Made by a program: the position numbers and the translations under genes
From: Fallopia convolvulus
Lineage: Eukaryota > Streptophyta > Magnoliopsida > Caryophyllales > Polygonaceae
DNA length: 64,000 nt
Direction of reading: 5' to 3'
NCBI GenBank assembly: GCA_964016875.1
Contig: OZ024719.1
Coordinates: 67,713,224 to 67,777,223, forward strand
The notes under the pieces: generated by a model
Database searches by the model: none
The model's input: the letters and a program-made list of their open reading frames with translations, nothing else
Told to the model about the DNA's origin: nothing
In this document: positions 47,001 through 57,582 of the stretch, one piece after another
Numbering within the stretch: position 1 is the first letter of the stretch
Layout of the letters: each line of letters opens with the position of its first letter

Positions 47001-49791
47001 AAAAAATGATCCTTAACTTAGTTCTATTTTACCCACCACTACTCAGATGATTATTCCATGCCTAACTTCTTCCAATAGACCTGGTCACCCACTTTCTGCT
47101 ATTCCTTTGATATTATCTTTACAAGTGACTTTCCCCCCATTTATCCCCTCCATTTCAAATTCTCTCTGTACAGCCCCATCCAACACCAAGTTATTAAATG
47201 AATCTGAAACTATTGAGGTAGTGCCGCAAGTGAATTAGAGTATTGTAAAGCAAACCAAATTTAAATTCTTTTTGCACAAAGGAAAAAAGTAAGTTAGCTG
47301 ACCAGAAACATTAGCATCGCAGATTGCAATCAATTAGAACATGGAAGGACATTTCAAAATTTATAATTACAACATGAACGTAGGCAACGAAAACGTCCAT
47401 GACTGAGAATCACATGATACATATTTCATACCTGAAACCTACTTAGAAGTCCAACTTTGATACCAGGATACCTAGAAAATCGCTGAGAGACGACCTCAAA
47501 GTGTTGTTTCGCTAGCACGATAGTTGGTGCCAGAACCATAGTTTGCTTTCCAGCTGAAACAACACAAAAGATGGCACGTAGTGCAACTTCAGTTTTTCCA
47601 AACCCAACATCTCCACAAATCAGCCTGTCCATTGGAGTTTGCCTCTCAGTTAAATCCTTCTCAACATCAATAAAAGCCTGTGGTAAAATTCAATGAGGCT
47701 AAGAACACAAGAAGCATCATACAATCTCTAAAAGATCAATGTTTGGGTTTAATGCCAATTCAAAGTAAAATTTAGCAACACAGTATAGAATGGGGGGAAA
47801 ATGAGAAATTCCTTCCCATCCCTAAATATATGAGAGACTAAGTCACAGAACAGTGTGCGTCAGGTTTAGAAATGTCTTGAAAGATAGGAATCAAATCTAA
47901 CAGGTTTAAAATAATCCAGAACAGATACTGACAGTCTTAACCAAATCATTCATAACTGCCTTCTGATTTTCCAATGAATTGAAATGCATAGTTGACCAAT
48001 AAAAGCTGATGTACAACTGCATTAAAATCCAAATCTCTTCCTCTTTATCATAATAGCATGATAATGCTTTACACAGTCGAGGTTTAGGCAAGTACAAACT
48101 GCCTATAATAAAAATCAAACAAGGGAGCTAAGGAAACCTGCACTCCAGCATTTGTGCCTTAGATTTGCCGAAAGAAAACTCCTAGACCTCAGCTAGTTGT
48201 TTGGATATAAATAACTAAAGAAGTGCAAGATAAGCCTTTATGTGCCACAAAACAATCTCTTAGGCTCTCCTATACATTCACAAAAATAAATTCATTTTGA
48301 AAAAGTATACAATTTATTGTTTGCAACCTACTAGAGGCTAGATCATAGATTTGCTTGATCATGAAAGAGTAAGGACATCAACAAAGACAAATGTAATTGT
48401 CAAGCTAATATAGAATCGTTCTAAGTATATAACAAACAGTAAAAAGTTATTAGAACATTAGAAATTGCCTAATAGGATATAAACTTGGGTCTTTATAGCT
48501 ATAGTGAAAGAATTAAGACAACATGCATGACATGGCTTGCACTATAGAGAAAAGCAGTGTTCTTGTAGTTGAACCAATTTTCAAGAGGTAGAGATAAGCA
48601 GCTAGCCCGTTACCTGTTGTTGATCTGGTGTTGGTTGAAAAGGAAACTGAGAAGTAAACTCAGCAATTGCAGGACTCTTTGGATATGGAGGCCTTCTCTG
48701 TTTCAGCCTATGCAAATATAATTCCATTAAGTCCACTACCATTTTCTGAACAGCAACCTTTCCCTTTGACTTCCTCTTCTCCCATGCGCTTCTGTCACTG
48801 AGCTTACTGAGCGTCCGTGGCTTCTTTGTCTCATTGGGACTGAGAAATAGATAATAAGCATAAGTCATGAACTTATGACCACTTAAAATGCAGGTATTAT
48901 AACATACTCAATAGCATGATACCACTTACTCATGTTGACATCCATACAAAATAGAAGACAATCAAAAGCAAGCAGTCAAAAGACCAATTCCAAAAGAAAT
49001 TAACACTTACAAATTACCAATGAATAACAGTCTATGCTGTACCTTAGCTTAGTGAGGTCTTTTCCTCCTATTGACAATACTTAACTTATATATAGATCAT
49101 CTTCCACAGTAAAGCTAAAAAACAGCAATCACATAACATCTAAAAAATAACAACAGTTGTAAGGAAGAAATAACACATACAGACTATATCTGTAGAGCAT
49201 ACGAGAAGCCTGCAGAACAGGAAGCTTCGCCATTCCATCAGCATACTCGATGAACACATGCTCAATTGAATCCGTATTACCCTTCGAAACATCAAATTTG
49301 ATCCCTACAAACCTCCCAATCCCCACCTTCTTATGCACCACGTAATCGCCAGGCTTAAGCGTGTACGGATCAACCTTGTAGCTGAACTTAACGCCTTCAT
49401 CTCCTTTCTCACCAGAACCAGCATTTTCCTTGAGCTTCCTGAGACCCCTTTGCTGCTGATCCTTCACCATTCGCATATACTTGTCAGCCTCCTCAGCGTC
49501 CATAACCGGCCGAACAGCCTCTCGTTTCCCAAGGTCGCGACGAATCCTCTCATTGAGCACTGAAATAGGATCGTTCTCGGAGTTCAGAATGGCGGAAGGT
49601 AGCTTAGTAGAGAGCGACACGGACCGGTTTTCGGTGTAAACGGCTCTATATAGAGGAAATTGGGGTTTGGAGGAACTGGATTTGTTGAAAAGACGACGGC
49701 ATGGGCAACTCACGTTGAAGCGAGTGATAAATGTTGAGCCCATTTTGAAGGATGCGTCTGAAATTGGGAGCAGACATGGCGATTTTGCCAT
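41050..49791 (-). CDS. Plastid Mfd/TRCF-like ATP-dependent DNA helicase (At3g02060 type)
   Basis: Thirteen exons on minus: 49791-49181, 48839-48614, 47677-47432, 46743-46609, 45429-45305, 44535-44396, 44091-44021, 43522-43361, 42711-42625, 42496-42323, 42180-42136, 41590-41234, 41151-41050. Phases agree, about 826 residues. ATG 49743 is an alternative start 16 codons in. The basic, Ser-rich N-terminus suggests a plastid. A CarD/TRCF RNA-polymerase-interacting module (YTLKPGDYVVHKKVGIGRFV) is followed by GDVGFGKT (301-308), DEEQ (403-406), SATPIPRTL (about 429), VESGLDIQNANT and RGRVGR (574-579). A C-terminal TRCF region closes it (EYINYLDNP, RMAADLGIGQIYASGK). Bacterial Mfd has an extra N-terminal UvrB-like part that is absent here, as in plant homologues. 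By family it could move stalled plastid RNA polymerase and link repair to transcription; this is inferred. Confidence 0.92.
41820..41951 (+). mobile_element. SINE or RTE-LINE 3' fragment with (TTG)n tail, in an Mfd-like intron
   Basis: Intron DNA (between exons at 42136 and 41590) holds a GC-richer block with CCCTTTCCCTTGGGCAGGGG and CCTCACTGGATCAATG followed by five TTG repeats. A TTG-repeat tail marks TS-type SINEs and RTE LINEs in asterids. Only the 3' part seems present and flanking duplications were not found. Confidence 0.45.
45620..46010. repeat. Tandem duplication of about 190 bp in an Mfd-like intron
   Basis: Two neighbouring copies (about 45622-45815 and 45826-46000) share CCCCCATACAATA, TTCTGCACTTCTGTGACTTT, GGAATTGCACATCTATTTG, ACAGGCATCAGATAT and AATACTCAACTACTT in the same order, with small differences. 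It lies in the intron between exons 46609 and 45429. Confidence 0.85.
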
Positions 49792-50279
49792 CTCGATACT
49801 GCAATATCAACAAGGTAATGAATTCCCACGGATTTTCTTCCCTTCTGCTTCAAAATTTGCAAAATTTGGCTGCCTTTTGAATTTAGAGATTGCTGCTTTT
49901 ATGGAATGCTCTTCCCTCCTGAATTTTGGCTCCGGTTGAAGACATATAGGAGGAAGGGAGAGAGAAGTTGTTGAGACTTGAGAACTGAGTAGCTATGGCG
50001 GGAAGATGGAAGAGAGAATGGGGGTGATGAAATGGGTAAATTGGGTACAGATATTATATTTGGTATTTGGATTGGGTTTTGGACAGATTTTTCTTTCTCC
50101 CTTCCTCCATGGCTGCTGCATACATGTTTGTGGTACTAATTTTGGGACATGATTTTTGGTGACGTAACTACGAGCAAAGAATACAAGAAGTGAATAATAC
50201 TCATGAATGTTAAAATTTTGAAAAAGAAAAATAACTTATAATAATATTAAGTATTTGTTAAGAGATAATTAATTAAGAG
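49792..50279. other. Upstream region of the Mfd-like gene
   Basis: Holds the minus-strand promoter and leader. CT-rich plus-strand patches are seen, no clear TATA box was chosen, and DNA from 50180 to the copia LTR is AT-rich. Confidence 0.5.
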
Positions 50280-50505
50280 TGAATTATTCATCCATTTGTA
50301 TTATACTTATTTTGTACTTGTTAGATTTTGGCCCATACGGCTTGATAGCCATACGACGATGACGGCCCTTGCGACCTTCTATTTTCTTTAGCTGCATACG
50401 GCAAGATCAAGCCAACTTTTAGCCTATAAATAGCATGTACAAATTAATGTAATTCAATCAAGCAACAATCAGAGTTCATAAGCTTTTCTCCCAAATTCCA
50501 CAACA
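50280..50505 (+). repeat. copia 5' LTR, 226 bp
   Basis: Starts TGAATTATTCATCC and ends TTCCACAACA. It shares TTTTGGCCCATACGGCTTGA and TTAGCCTATAAATAGCATGT (with a TATAAATA box near 50425) with the 3' copy at 56462. Confidence 0.88.
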
Positions 50506-50520
50506 CGTTATCAGAACGAG
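50506..50520 (+). other. copia primer-binding site
   Basis: CGTTATCAGAACGAG directly follows the LTR; the TATCAGA core matches primer sites that pair with initiator Met-tRNA. Confidence 0.65.
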
Positions 50521-50800
50521 AGATTTCTCAAACAAAAATACCAATTGAGTGGCTAGATCTCTTGAAGGTAGTACATATTTCATACTTCTTTCAATTTTTC
50601 AAATCATTTTTATAGATCATCCGTTTTATAACTCAATGATATGAGAACTTGCATCAAAAATTATTTTCTCATCCGTTTTAATATACTCATATTTATTAAT
50701 CCTATATTTAATTAGTTAGTCTAAGAAGTCATGGTATTAATTAATGTTGTTTAATCTTATGATTAATTAATTATTTAATTTAGATTATGTAGTTGATCAA

Positions 50801-51680
50801 ATGGCAAATATTGCAAAGCTGGAATTTGATATTCTCAATCTATCGGGTCAGATATATTTGGAATGGAGGGTTGATGCACCATCTCACCTCCAAGCAAATG
50901 GTCTACAAGAGACCATAAAAGATAATGAAGATATTTCCCCGCTGGAAAAGGCTAACTCGATTATCTTTCTTCGCCATCATATCCATGAGAGCCTAAAATC
51001 TGAATATCTGTTGGTTAAAAATCCCAAAGAATTATGGGAAAGCCTAGAGCAAAGATATGGGCATCATCAACAAGTTTTGCTACCTAAAGCAAGTTATGAA
51101 TATGCTGCTTTAAGGTTTCAAGACTTTAAATCAGTCAGTGATTATAATTCTGCCTTGTTCCGTATAACCTTCAATTACGCTTATGCGGGCAGAAAATCTC
51201 TGAAAAGAACATGCTGAATAAAACTTTTTCAACCATGCATGCTACTAATGTGTTGTTACAACAACAATACAGAGAGAGGAATTTTAAGAAATATTCAGAT
51301 TTGATACAAGTATTACTTGTACCTGAGCAGAATAATGAGTTGCTCATGAAAAACCAAAACTTGAGACCAACTAGTACTGCACCGTACCCTGAAACAAATG
51401 CCACATATGCCTCTCAAAGAAATGATAGTAGGCATCAACTCTCCTGATGCAACTAGTACTGCAGCGTACTGTGGTCGAGGACGTGGTCGTGGTAGAGGTT
51501 TTGGTGATTATCAAAAGCATAACTCTCCTGATGCATCTGCTTCCAAGGGAAACGATAAGCAAATGGTCCAAAAAGGTTCTACAGGACCCTCCCAAAAGCC
51601 CAAATTTATATGATATAGATGTGGTATGACAGGCCACTGGGCAAGAGTGTGTCGCACAACCAAACCCTTAGTTGAGTTGT
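50801..51680 (+). pseudogene. copia gag, broken
   Basis: ATG 50801 opens MANIAKLEFDILNLSGQIYL and a gag domain (UBN2-like, with ELWESLEQRYGHHQQVLLPK) to a stop at 51217 caused by a shift. Later pieces continue in other frames and include a GRGRGRGFGDYQK RNA-binding stretch. In the zinc knuckle (about 51610-51655, YRCGMTGHWARVC) a TGA stands where the first Cys is expected, so the CCHC motif is both incomplete and stopped. Confidence 0.82.
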
Positions 51681-51923
51681 ACCAAGCTTCCCAGAGAGAT
51701 AAGGGAAGAACGTGGAGACTCATTTTGTTGACGACACTGAACCTACACCAAGTCTGGACGTCTATGATTTCATCATATATGATGAATTTGGGATCAATTA
51801 AAATGTCAACTATTGAAAACTAGAATCTTGATCCGTTAATATTATGTAAAATATTGCAGTATGTTTTCCCTTATCAACTATTGAAAACTAGAATCTTGAT
51901 CTGTTTTTCTTTATCTTGAAGAT

Positions 51924-53535
51924 ATGGAAACGATTAAAGATACATCAAGTAGCAAGCATCAATGCCTAGTGGATAGCGCTACTACACACACCATATTGAG
52001 AAATAAAGAATACTTTACTCAATTAACTTTGCTTGAAGCAAATGTTAAAACAATCTCTGGTGTGACAAAATTAATCGAAGGCTCTGGTAGAGCTTGTGTT
52101 TTGCTCCCTAAAAGAACAAAACTGATCATAAATGACGCATTATATTCAAGTAAGTCTCAAAGGAACTTACTAAGCTTTAAAGATGTGCGTCGGAATGGTT
52201 TTCATGTAGAAACCATAAATGAAAACAATAAAAAATATTTGTGCATCACAAAACAATTATGTGGCAAGAAACAGATTTTAGAAAAATTGTCAGCCCATTT
52301 TACTGGACTTTATCACACATATATAAGTCCAATAGAGACAAATGTAACATCTTATGAGAAATTAAATGATAAAAGGATGTTTACATTATGGCATGATCGT
52401 TTACATTATGGCATGATCGTTTGGGTCATCCGGGTAAGGGAATGATGCATAAAGTCGTTGAAAGTTCAATTGGGCATTAAATAAAGAAAGCAAGTGCCCT
52501 TAAATCAAGTGACTTTAACTTAGTGGTTGTTCACTTGGTAAACTAATCATCAGACCTTCCAAGAATAAAGTTGGGATTGAAAATCCAATGTTTTTAGAAC
52601 GAATACAAGGTGATATTTGTGAACCGATAGTCCCACCATGTGGACCATTTCGATACTTTATGATATTAATTGATGCATCGACAAGATGACCACATGTTAG
52701 TCTCTTATCAACAAGAAATACAGCTTTTGCTAAACTCCTAGCACAAATCATTCGCTTACGAGCTCAATTTTCGGATTATACAATCAAAAGAATCCGACTT
52801 GATAATGCAGGAGAATTTACTTCTCAAACATTCAAGGACTATTGTATGTCAATTGGGATTACAGTTGAGCATCTGGTGGCTCATGTTCTCACACAAAATG
52901 GTCTTGTTGAATCTCTGATTAAACGATTACAATTAATAGCTAGACCATTATTGATGAAGTCTAAACTGCCAACATCAGTTTGGGGACATGCTATATTACA
53001 TGCCACAGTTCTGGTCCGATTAAGACCTACTGCATATCATAAGTATTCCTTGTTATAATTAGTGACTGGTAAAGAACCAGATACATCACATTTAAAGATA
53101 TTTGGTTGTGCAGTTTATGTTCCTATTGCTCCACCACAACGCACAAAAATGGGTCCCCAAAGAAGATTGGGAATATATGTTGGTTTAAAATCCCGATCAA
53201 TTATTAAATATCTTGAACAAACTACCGGTGACTTATTTACGGCACGATTTGATGATTGCCATTTTAATGAAAATGAATTTCCAAATCTTAGTGGAAAAAT
53301 GCATAAAGAAATTACTTGGAATGCTTCATTGTTATCTTATCTTGATTCACGTACAGAAATGTGTGAACAAGAAATACAAAAGATTATATATTTGCAGAGT
53401 ATAGCAAATCAATTACCTGGCTCATTTACAAATACAAAGAAAGTGACAAAGTCACATGTGCCAAATGTAAATGCCCCTGAAAGGATTGAAATTCATGTTG
53501 GACAACTAGATAAGATTCCTAAAAGGAATGTATAG
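51924..53535 (+). pseudogene. copia protease and integrase, broken
   Basis: The protease site is CLVDSATTHTIL near 51963, followed by SKSQRNLLSFKDVRRNGFHV and a pre-integrase zinc region (FTLWHDRL). An exact 20-bp tandem duplication at 52381-52400/52401-52420 shifts the frame here. Integrase pieces follow with stops: RIRLDNAGEFTSQTFKDYC (52788 on), NGLVESLIKRLQLIARPLL holding the Glu of the catalytic triad, and a C-terminal part at 53062-53535 (LKIFGCAVYVPIAPPQRTKM). Confidence 0.82.
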
Positions 53536-53598
53536 CGCGCCGAAAAACGCGGCTGCCCGCCTGGATCAAAAGATCTAAAACCAAGAAAAAATAGGCGG

Positions 53599-56227
53599 TT
53601 GAATAATCCAAATGAAGTCGCACCGATTTCTTATTCAGGGGGAGAACATGACAAAAATACCTCCGAAAATTTAGAAGGTGTGTCAGAAATGAAAATTGTT
53701 CCCGATAATGACAAAAGCGTTGATAATTACGAAATTGCAGTAAATTATGTCTATTCTGGAATACAGTGGAACAGAAAAGACATTATCCTTAATGAGGTGT
53801 TTACATATTTTGTTGTCGCCGAAATAATGGTTGATGACGATGACATTGAAGCACAAACTATTGATGAGTGTCGTGCTAGACACGATTGGCTAAAATGGAA
53901 AGAGGCTATGCAAATTGAATTAAAATCGCTTGAAAAGCGTAATGTTTTTGGCCCAATAAAGCCCACACCAATGGGCTTGAAACCACTACGCTATAAATGG
54001 GTATTTGTACGAAAGCGTAATGAGAAAAATGAAATTGTGAGATATAAGGCAAGGCTTGTAGCTCAAGGTTTTTCTCAGATACCCGGGATAGATTATGAGC
54101 AAACATATTCCCCTGTAGTTGATGCAACTACATTAAGGGCTCGTTTGGTATCTATATCTCAAGTATATCAGATATCGGTATCGGTATCGATATCGGTATG
54201 AGATATGGATATGAAATTTGATATCTATATCTTTGTTTGGTACAATAAAAATATCAGTCATATCCTATCTCTATTGTTTGGTAAAACATAATCGGATATG
54301 AGATATCAAATTTTAAAATATATAAAATAATTATTTTATAACAGGTGAAGATAATTAATTACATCAAATTCATTTTTAATCAAAATTAAAATATTTTAAA
54401 CAAATTCCATTAAATCGTTAACCTTCCATCTACCTTAATTCACATTCCATTGGAGACAAAAATAAATAAAAACCAAAAATCAAAAGTCTGGGAATCAAAA
54501 GAACGCCAGAATTATTCGACCAAAAAAAAGAACGCCAGATTTGGGTAAGAAAAACATCAGATCTGGCCGGAAATGGGAAGAAAGTTGAAATGGGAATGAG
54601 AACACCCTATTTGGGCAGAAGAAGAACACCAGATCTGAACAAAGACGATTTCATTGTCGGCGACCATTAGACGTTTCTTCATTCTCGGGTAAGCATAAGT
54701 CTGGCAAAGAGAAGACAATTGGGAAAGAAGAGAACATAAAGATATGAGCTATACTTCCCAAGAAATTGGTATATCAAATCATGCCATATTTGATATCAAG
54801 ATATCAATTGATATCTTTTGATATCCATATCTGTACTTACCAAACAGTGGGTATAGCCCCATACCCATATCTCATATCCATATATGGATACCAAACGGGC
54901 CCTAAGATTTTTAATTAGTCTAACTGTTTCAGAGGAACTATAAATGCGACTTATGGATGTCGTAATTGCATATTTATATGGATCACTCCATAGTGATATT
55001 TACATGAAAGTTCCTGAAGGATTAAAACTACCTGAGGTATATAAAACAAAATCTCGGGAAATATTTTCTATAAAATTGCAAAGATCATTATATGGTCTAA
55101 AACAATGTGGAAGCATGTGGTACAACATGCTTAGTGAATATCTTCTTAAAGAAGGATATCAAAATAATATCGTTTGTCCATGTGTTTTCATCAAACGATC
55201 CAAAACTGGATTCGCTATTATTGTAGTATATGTTGATAATTTAAATATTATCGGTACATCCGATGAACTTGAAAATGCTGCAAAATACTTGATGAAAGAA
55301 TTTGAAATGAATGATCTTGAAAGAACCAAATTTTGTCTCGGTTTACAAATTGAACATTTGAAGGATGGAATTTTCATTCATCAAACAAATTACACAGAGA
55401 AAATTTTAAAAAGGTTCTACATGGACAAAGCACATCCATTGAGTTCACCAATGATAGTTCGTTCTCTTAGTGTACAGGATGATCAATTCGGACCTCGAGA
55501 AGATGATGAAGAAATTCTTGGTCCTGAAGTCCCCTACCTAAGCGCAATCGGTGCATTAATGTATCTCGCAAACAATACAAGACCGGATATTGCTTTTGTT
55601 GTAAGTTTGTTATCAAGATACAACTCATTACCAACATGACGACATTGAAACGAAATTAAACATGTGTTTCGATACCGAGGTACTCTTGACCTTGGGTTAT
55701 ATTATCGTAGAAATGCAAATGCTACTCTTGTTGGATATGCAGATGCAGGATATCTATCAGATCCGCACAAAGCAAAATCTCAGAATGGTTATGTATTCAC
55801 ATATGGAGATACGACGATCTCATGGAAGTCAACAAAGCAAACACTTACCGCTACATCATCAAACCATGCAGATTTAATCGCTCTTTATGAAGTAGAAAGA
55901 GAATGTGTCTGGTTAAGATCAATGATTGGATATATACAAAAAGAATACAAAATAAGATCAATTGTAGGTAATCCAACCATGATATATGAAGACAATTCTG
56001 CATGTGTTACACAAGTCAAAAGGGGTTACATCAAAGGAGATCGGATGAAGCACATTTCACCAAAGTTGTTCTTAACTCATGATATAGAGAAGGAGGGCAA
56101 GATCGAAATCCAGCAAATCCGATCAAGTGAAAATGTTGCAGATTTGTTCACAAAATCCTTACAACCCAAGAAGTTTGAAGAACTTGTGTACAATATCGGA
56201 ATGCGCCGATTTCGAGAAGTACGTTGA
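53599..56227 (+). pseudogene. copia reverse transcriptase and RNase H, split by a MITE
   Basis: The reverse transcriptase begins in 53599-54136 (WKEAMQIELKSLEKRNVFG, YKARLVAQGFSQIPGIDYEQ). It is interrupted by the MITE at 54137-54902 and resumes after 54906 through 55639 (KLQRSLYGLKQ, VVYVDNLNIIGTSDELENA). The usual catalytic YVDD reads YVDN. RNase H is in another frame at 55664-56227 (VGYADAGYLSDPHKAKSQNG, TISWKSTKQTLTATSSNHAD, MIYEDNSACVTQVKRGYIKG). A stop and shift near 55640 separates the two. Confidence 0.85.
54137..54902. mobile_element. Tourist-like (PIF/Harbinger) MITE, 766 bp, inside copia reverse transcriptase
   Basis: The ends GGGCTCGTTTGGTA and TACCAAACGGGCCC are inverted repeats with one mismatch over 14 bp, flanked by TAA on each side (54134-54136 and 54903-54905). 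TAA is the TWA target of PIF/Harbinger elements and the termini fit Tourist MITEs. Subterminal DNA is rich in GATATC/GGTATC words in inverted arrangement. There is no transposase frame. Confidence 0.88.
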
Positions 56228-56461
56228 TTTCAAGGGGAGAATTATACGCGTTGCACTCTTTTTCCCTTCGTTCAGGTTTTTTCCCACTGGGTTTTACTTG
56301 ACAATGTTTTTAACGAGGCAATACTATGAAAGCGTATAAGACAAGATGTACTCTTTTTCCCTGTGCTATGGTTTTTATCCTACTGGGTTTTTCCTGACCA
56401 AATTTTTAACGAGGCAACATATACATCTCCAAAATGAAGAGATGGATATTCAAGGGGGAGG

Positions 56462-56626
56462 TGAAATATCCATCCATTTGTATTATACTTGTTTTGTACT
56501 TGTTAGATTTTGGCCCATACGGCTTGATAGCCATACGGCGATGACGGCCCTTACGACCTTCTATTTACTTTAGCTGCATACGGCAAGATCAGGCCAATTT
56601 TTAGCCTATAAATAGCATGTACAAAT
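56462..56626 (+). repeat. copia 3' LTR, truncated (165 bp)
   Basis: Starts TGAAATATCCATCC right after the polypurine tract and matches the 5' LTR through ATAGCATGTACAAATCAATG. It then switches to unrelated DNA (GTCCTATCTCCACG), losing about 60 bp. Confidence 0.85.
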
Positions 56627-57582
56627 CAATGTGTCCTATCTCCACGACAAGAAAGTCAACCATCTCTAGCTACATCCAGCCTCGTCGTCAGGAGTTGGTA
56701 TAAGTCGGAGAAGCTAGATCCAACCGTAGTCAGCTATATTCGAATAGAGCCTTCTCCACGTGTCCTATCTCCACGTGCTAATGTACCTAGACTTCTTTTA
56801 TAAGCATAATAAAATTTGGCTGTTGCACACCGAAAATTTTGTAAAAACACATTTTGTCTTATTTGAACAGATGTTCTAAAAATTGACTTTTACATACACA
56901 AAACTTAGGGGTTGTTTCACTTGTGGGTAAAAAGGAGTTTTTTTTTAGTGAAAAGTGATTTTTAGTGTCTTGAAAAACGTATAAAGCATAGAGAATTGCA
57001 CGGATTTCGTGTTAAAAGTGATTTTTGGGTAGAAAGAGATTTTGTGGGGAAAGTTTATAAAAAAAATTATTTTTTCCCCACAATTCTCCGGTCCGGTCCG
57101 GTTGAACCGGACGTGAAGCCCTTTCTCCTGCTTTCTCCATCGGCCATTCCAGTCTTCCAAATGAAGCAATGTCGTTGTCTTCCGAGATCCCGGACTTCCC
57201 AGATTTCACGAGGTTTCAGTTTCGGTTTCTCGTTTCTGGTACCCCGCTTCCAGCAAAATTGCAGATCTCGAGCGTTTCACATTATTTCGGAGCTCAGATT
57301 TCTGATCGGTGACCTATACACTGCGATATCTGGTCGGTTGCTCTCTGATTTTCGTTAAGTAGGTTTCCACTTTGTTATTTCTTTTTGTAATTATGAATGT
57401 CTTCTTCTCCAATTTGCAGTATGTCCAACGTCATCATTAAATTAATTTGCTGTATGTCCAACGGACTCGAGCAATTTTTGTTGGCCGTTTAGTTCGTGCA
57501 AATAACGATCTCCCGCCGCCAAGGTTTTCCGGCTTCCGGCGCCGCCTCCACCACTTCACCCCCGCCCTCTAGGTTTCCGGCC
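56627..57582. other. Intergenic upstream of the LEW1-like gene
   Basis: TGTCCTATCTCCACG occurs at 56630 and about 56760, a direct repeat about 130 bp apart of unknown origin. Around 56910 (GGGGTTGTTTCACTTGTGGG) the DNA looks like the edge of a small transposon, but no matching end was found. The leader of the gene at 57583 lies in the last part. Confidence 0.5.

Larger units (their letters stand above)
50280..56626 (+). mobile_element. Ty1/copia retrotransposon, decayed, with truncated 3' LTR and nested MITE
   Basis: In order: 5' LTR (50280-50505), primer site (50506-50520), gag, protease, integrase, reverse transcriptase (split by a MITE at 54137-54902), RNase H, polypurine tract CAAGGGGGAG (56451-56460) and a 3' LTR that stops early at 56626. 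The domain order with integrase before reverse transcriptase is the copia order. Many stops and shifts make it inactive. Because the 3' LTR end is gone, no target duplication can be tested. Confidence 0.9.

Noticed and set aside
57496..57582. N-terminal extension of the LEW1-like protein
   Set aside because: The frame begins at GTG, not ATG; the first ATG in frame is at 57583 in a good context.
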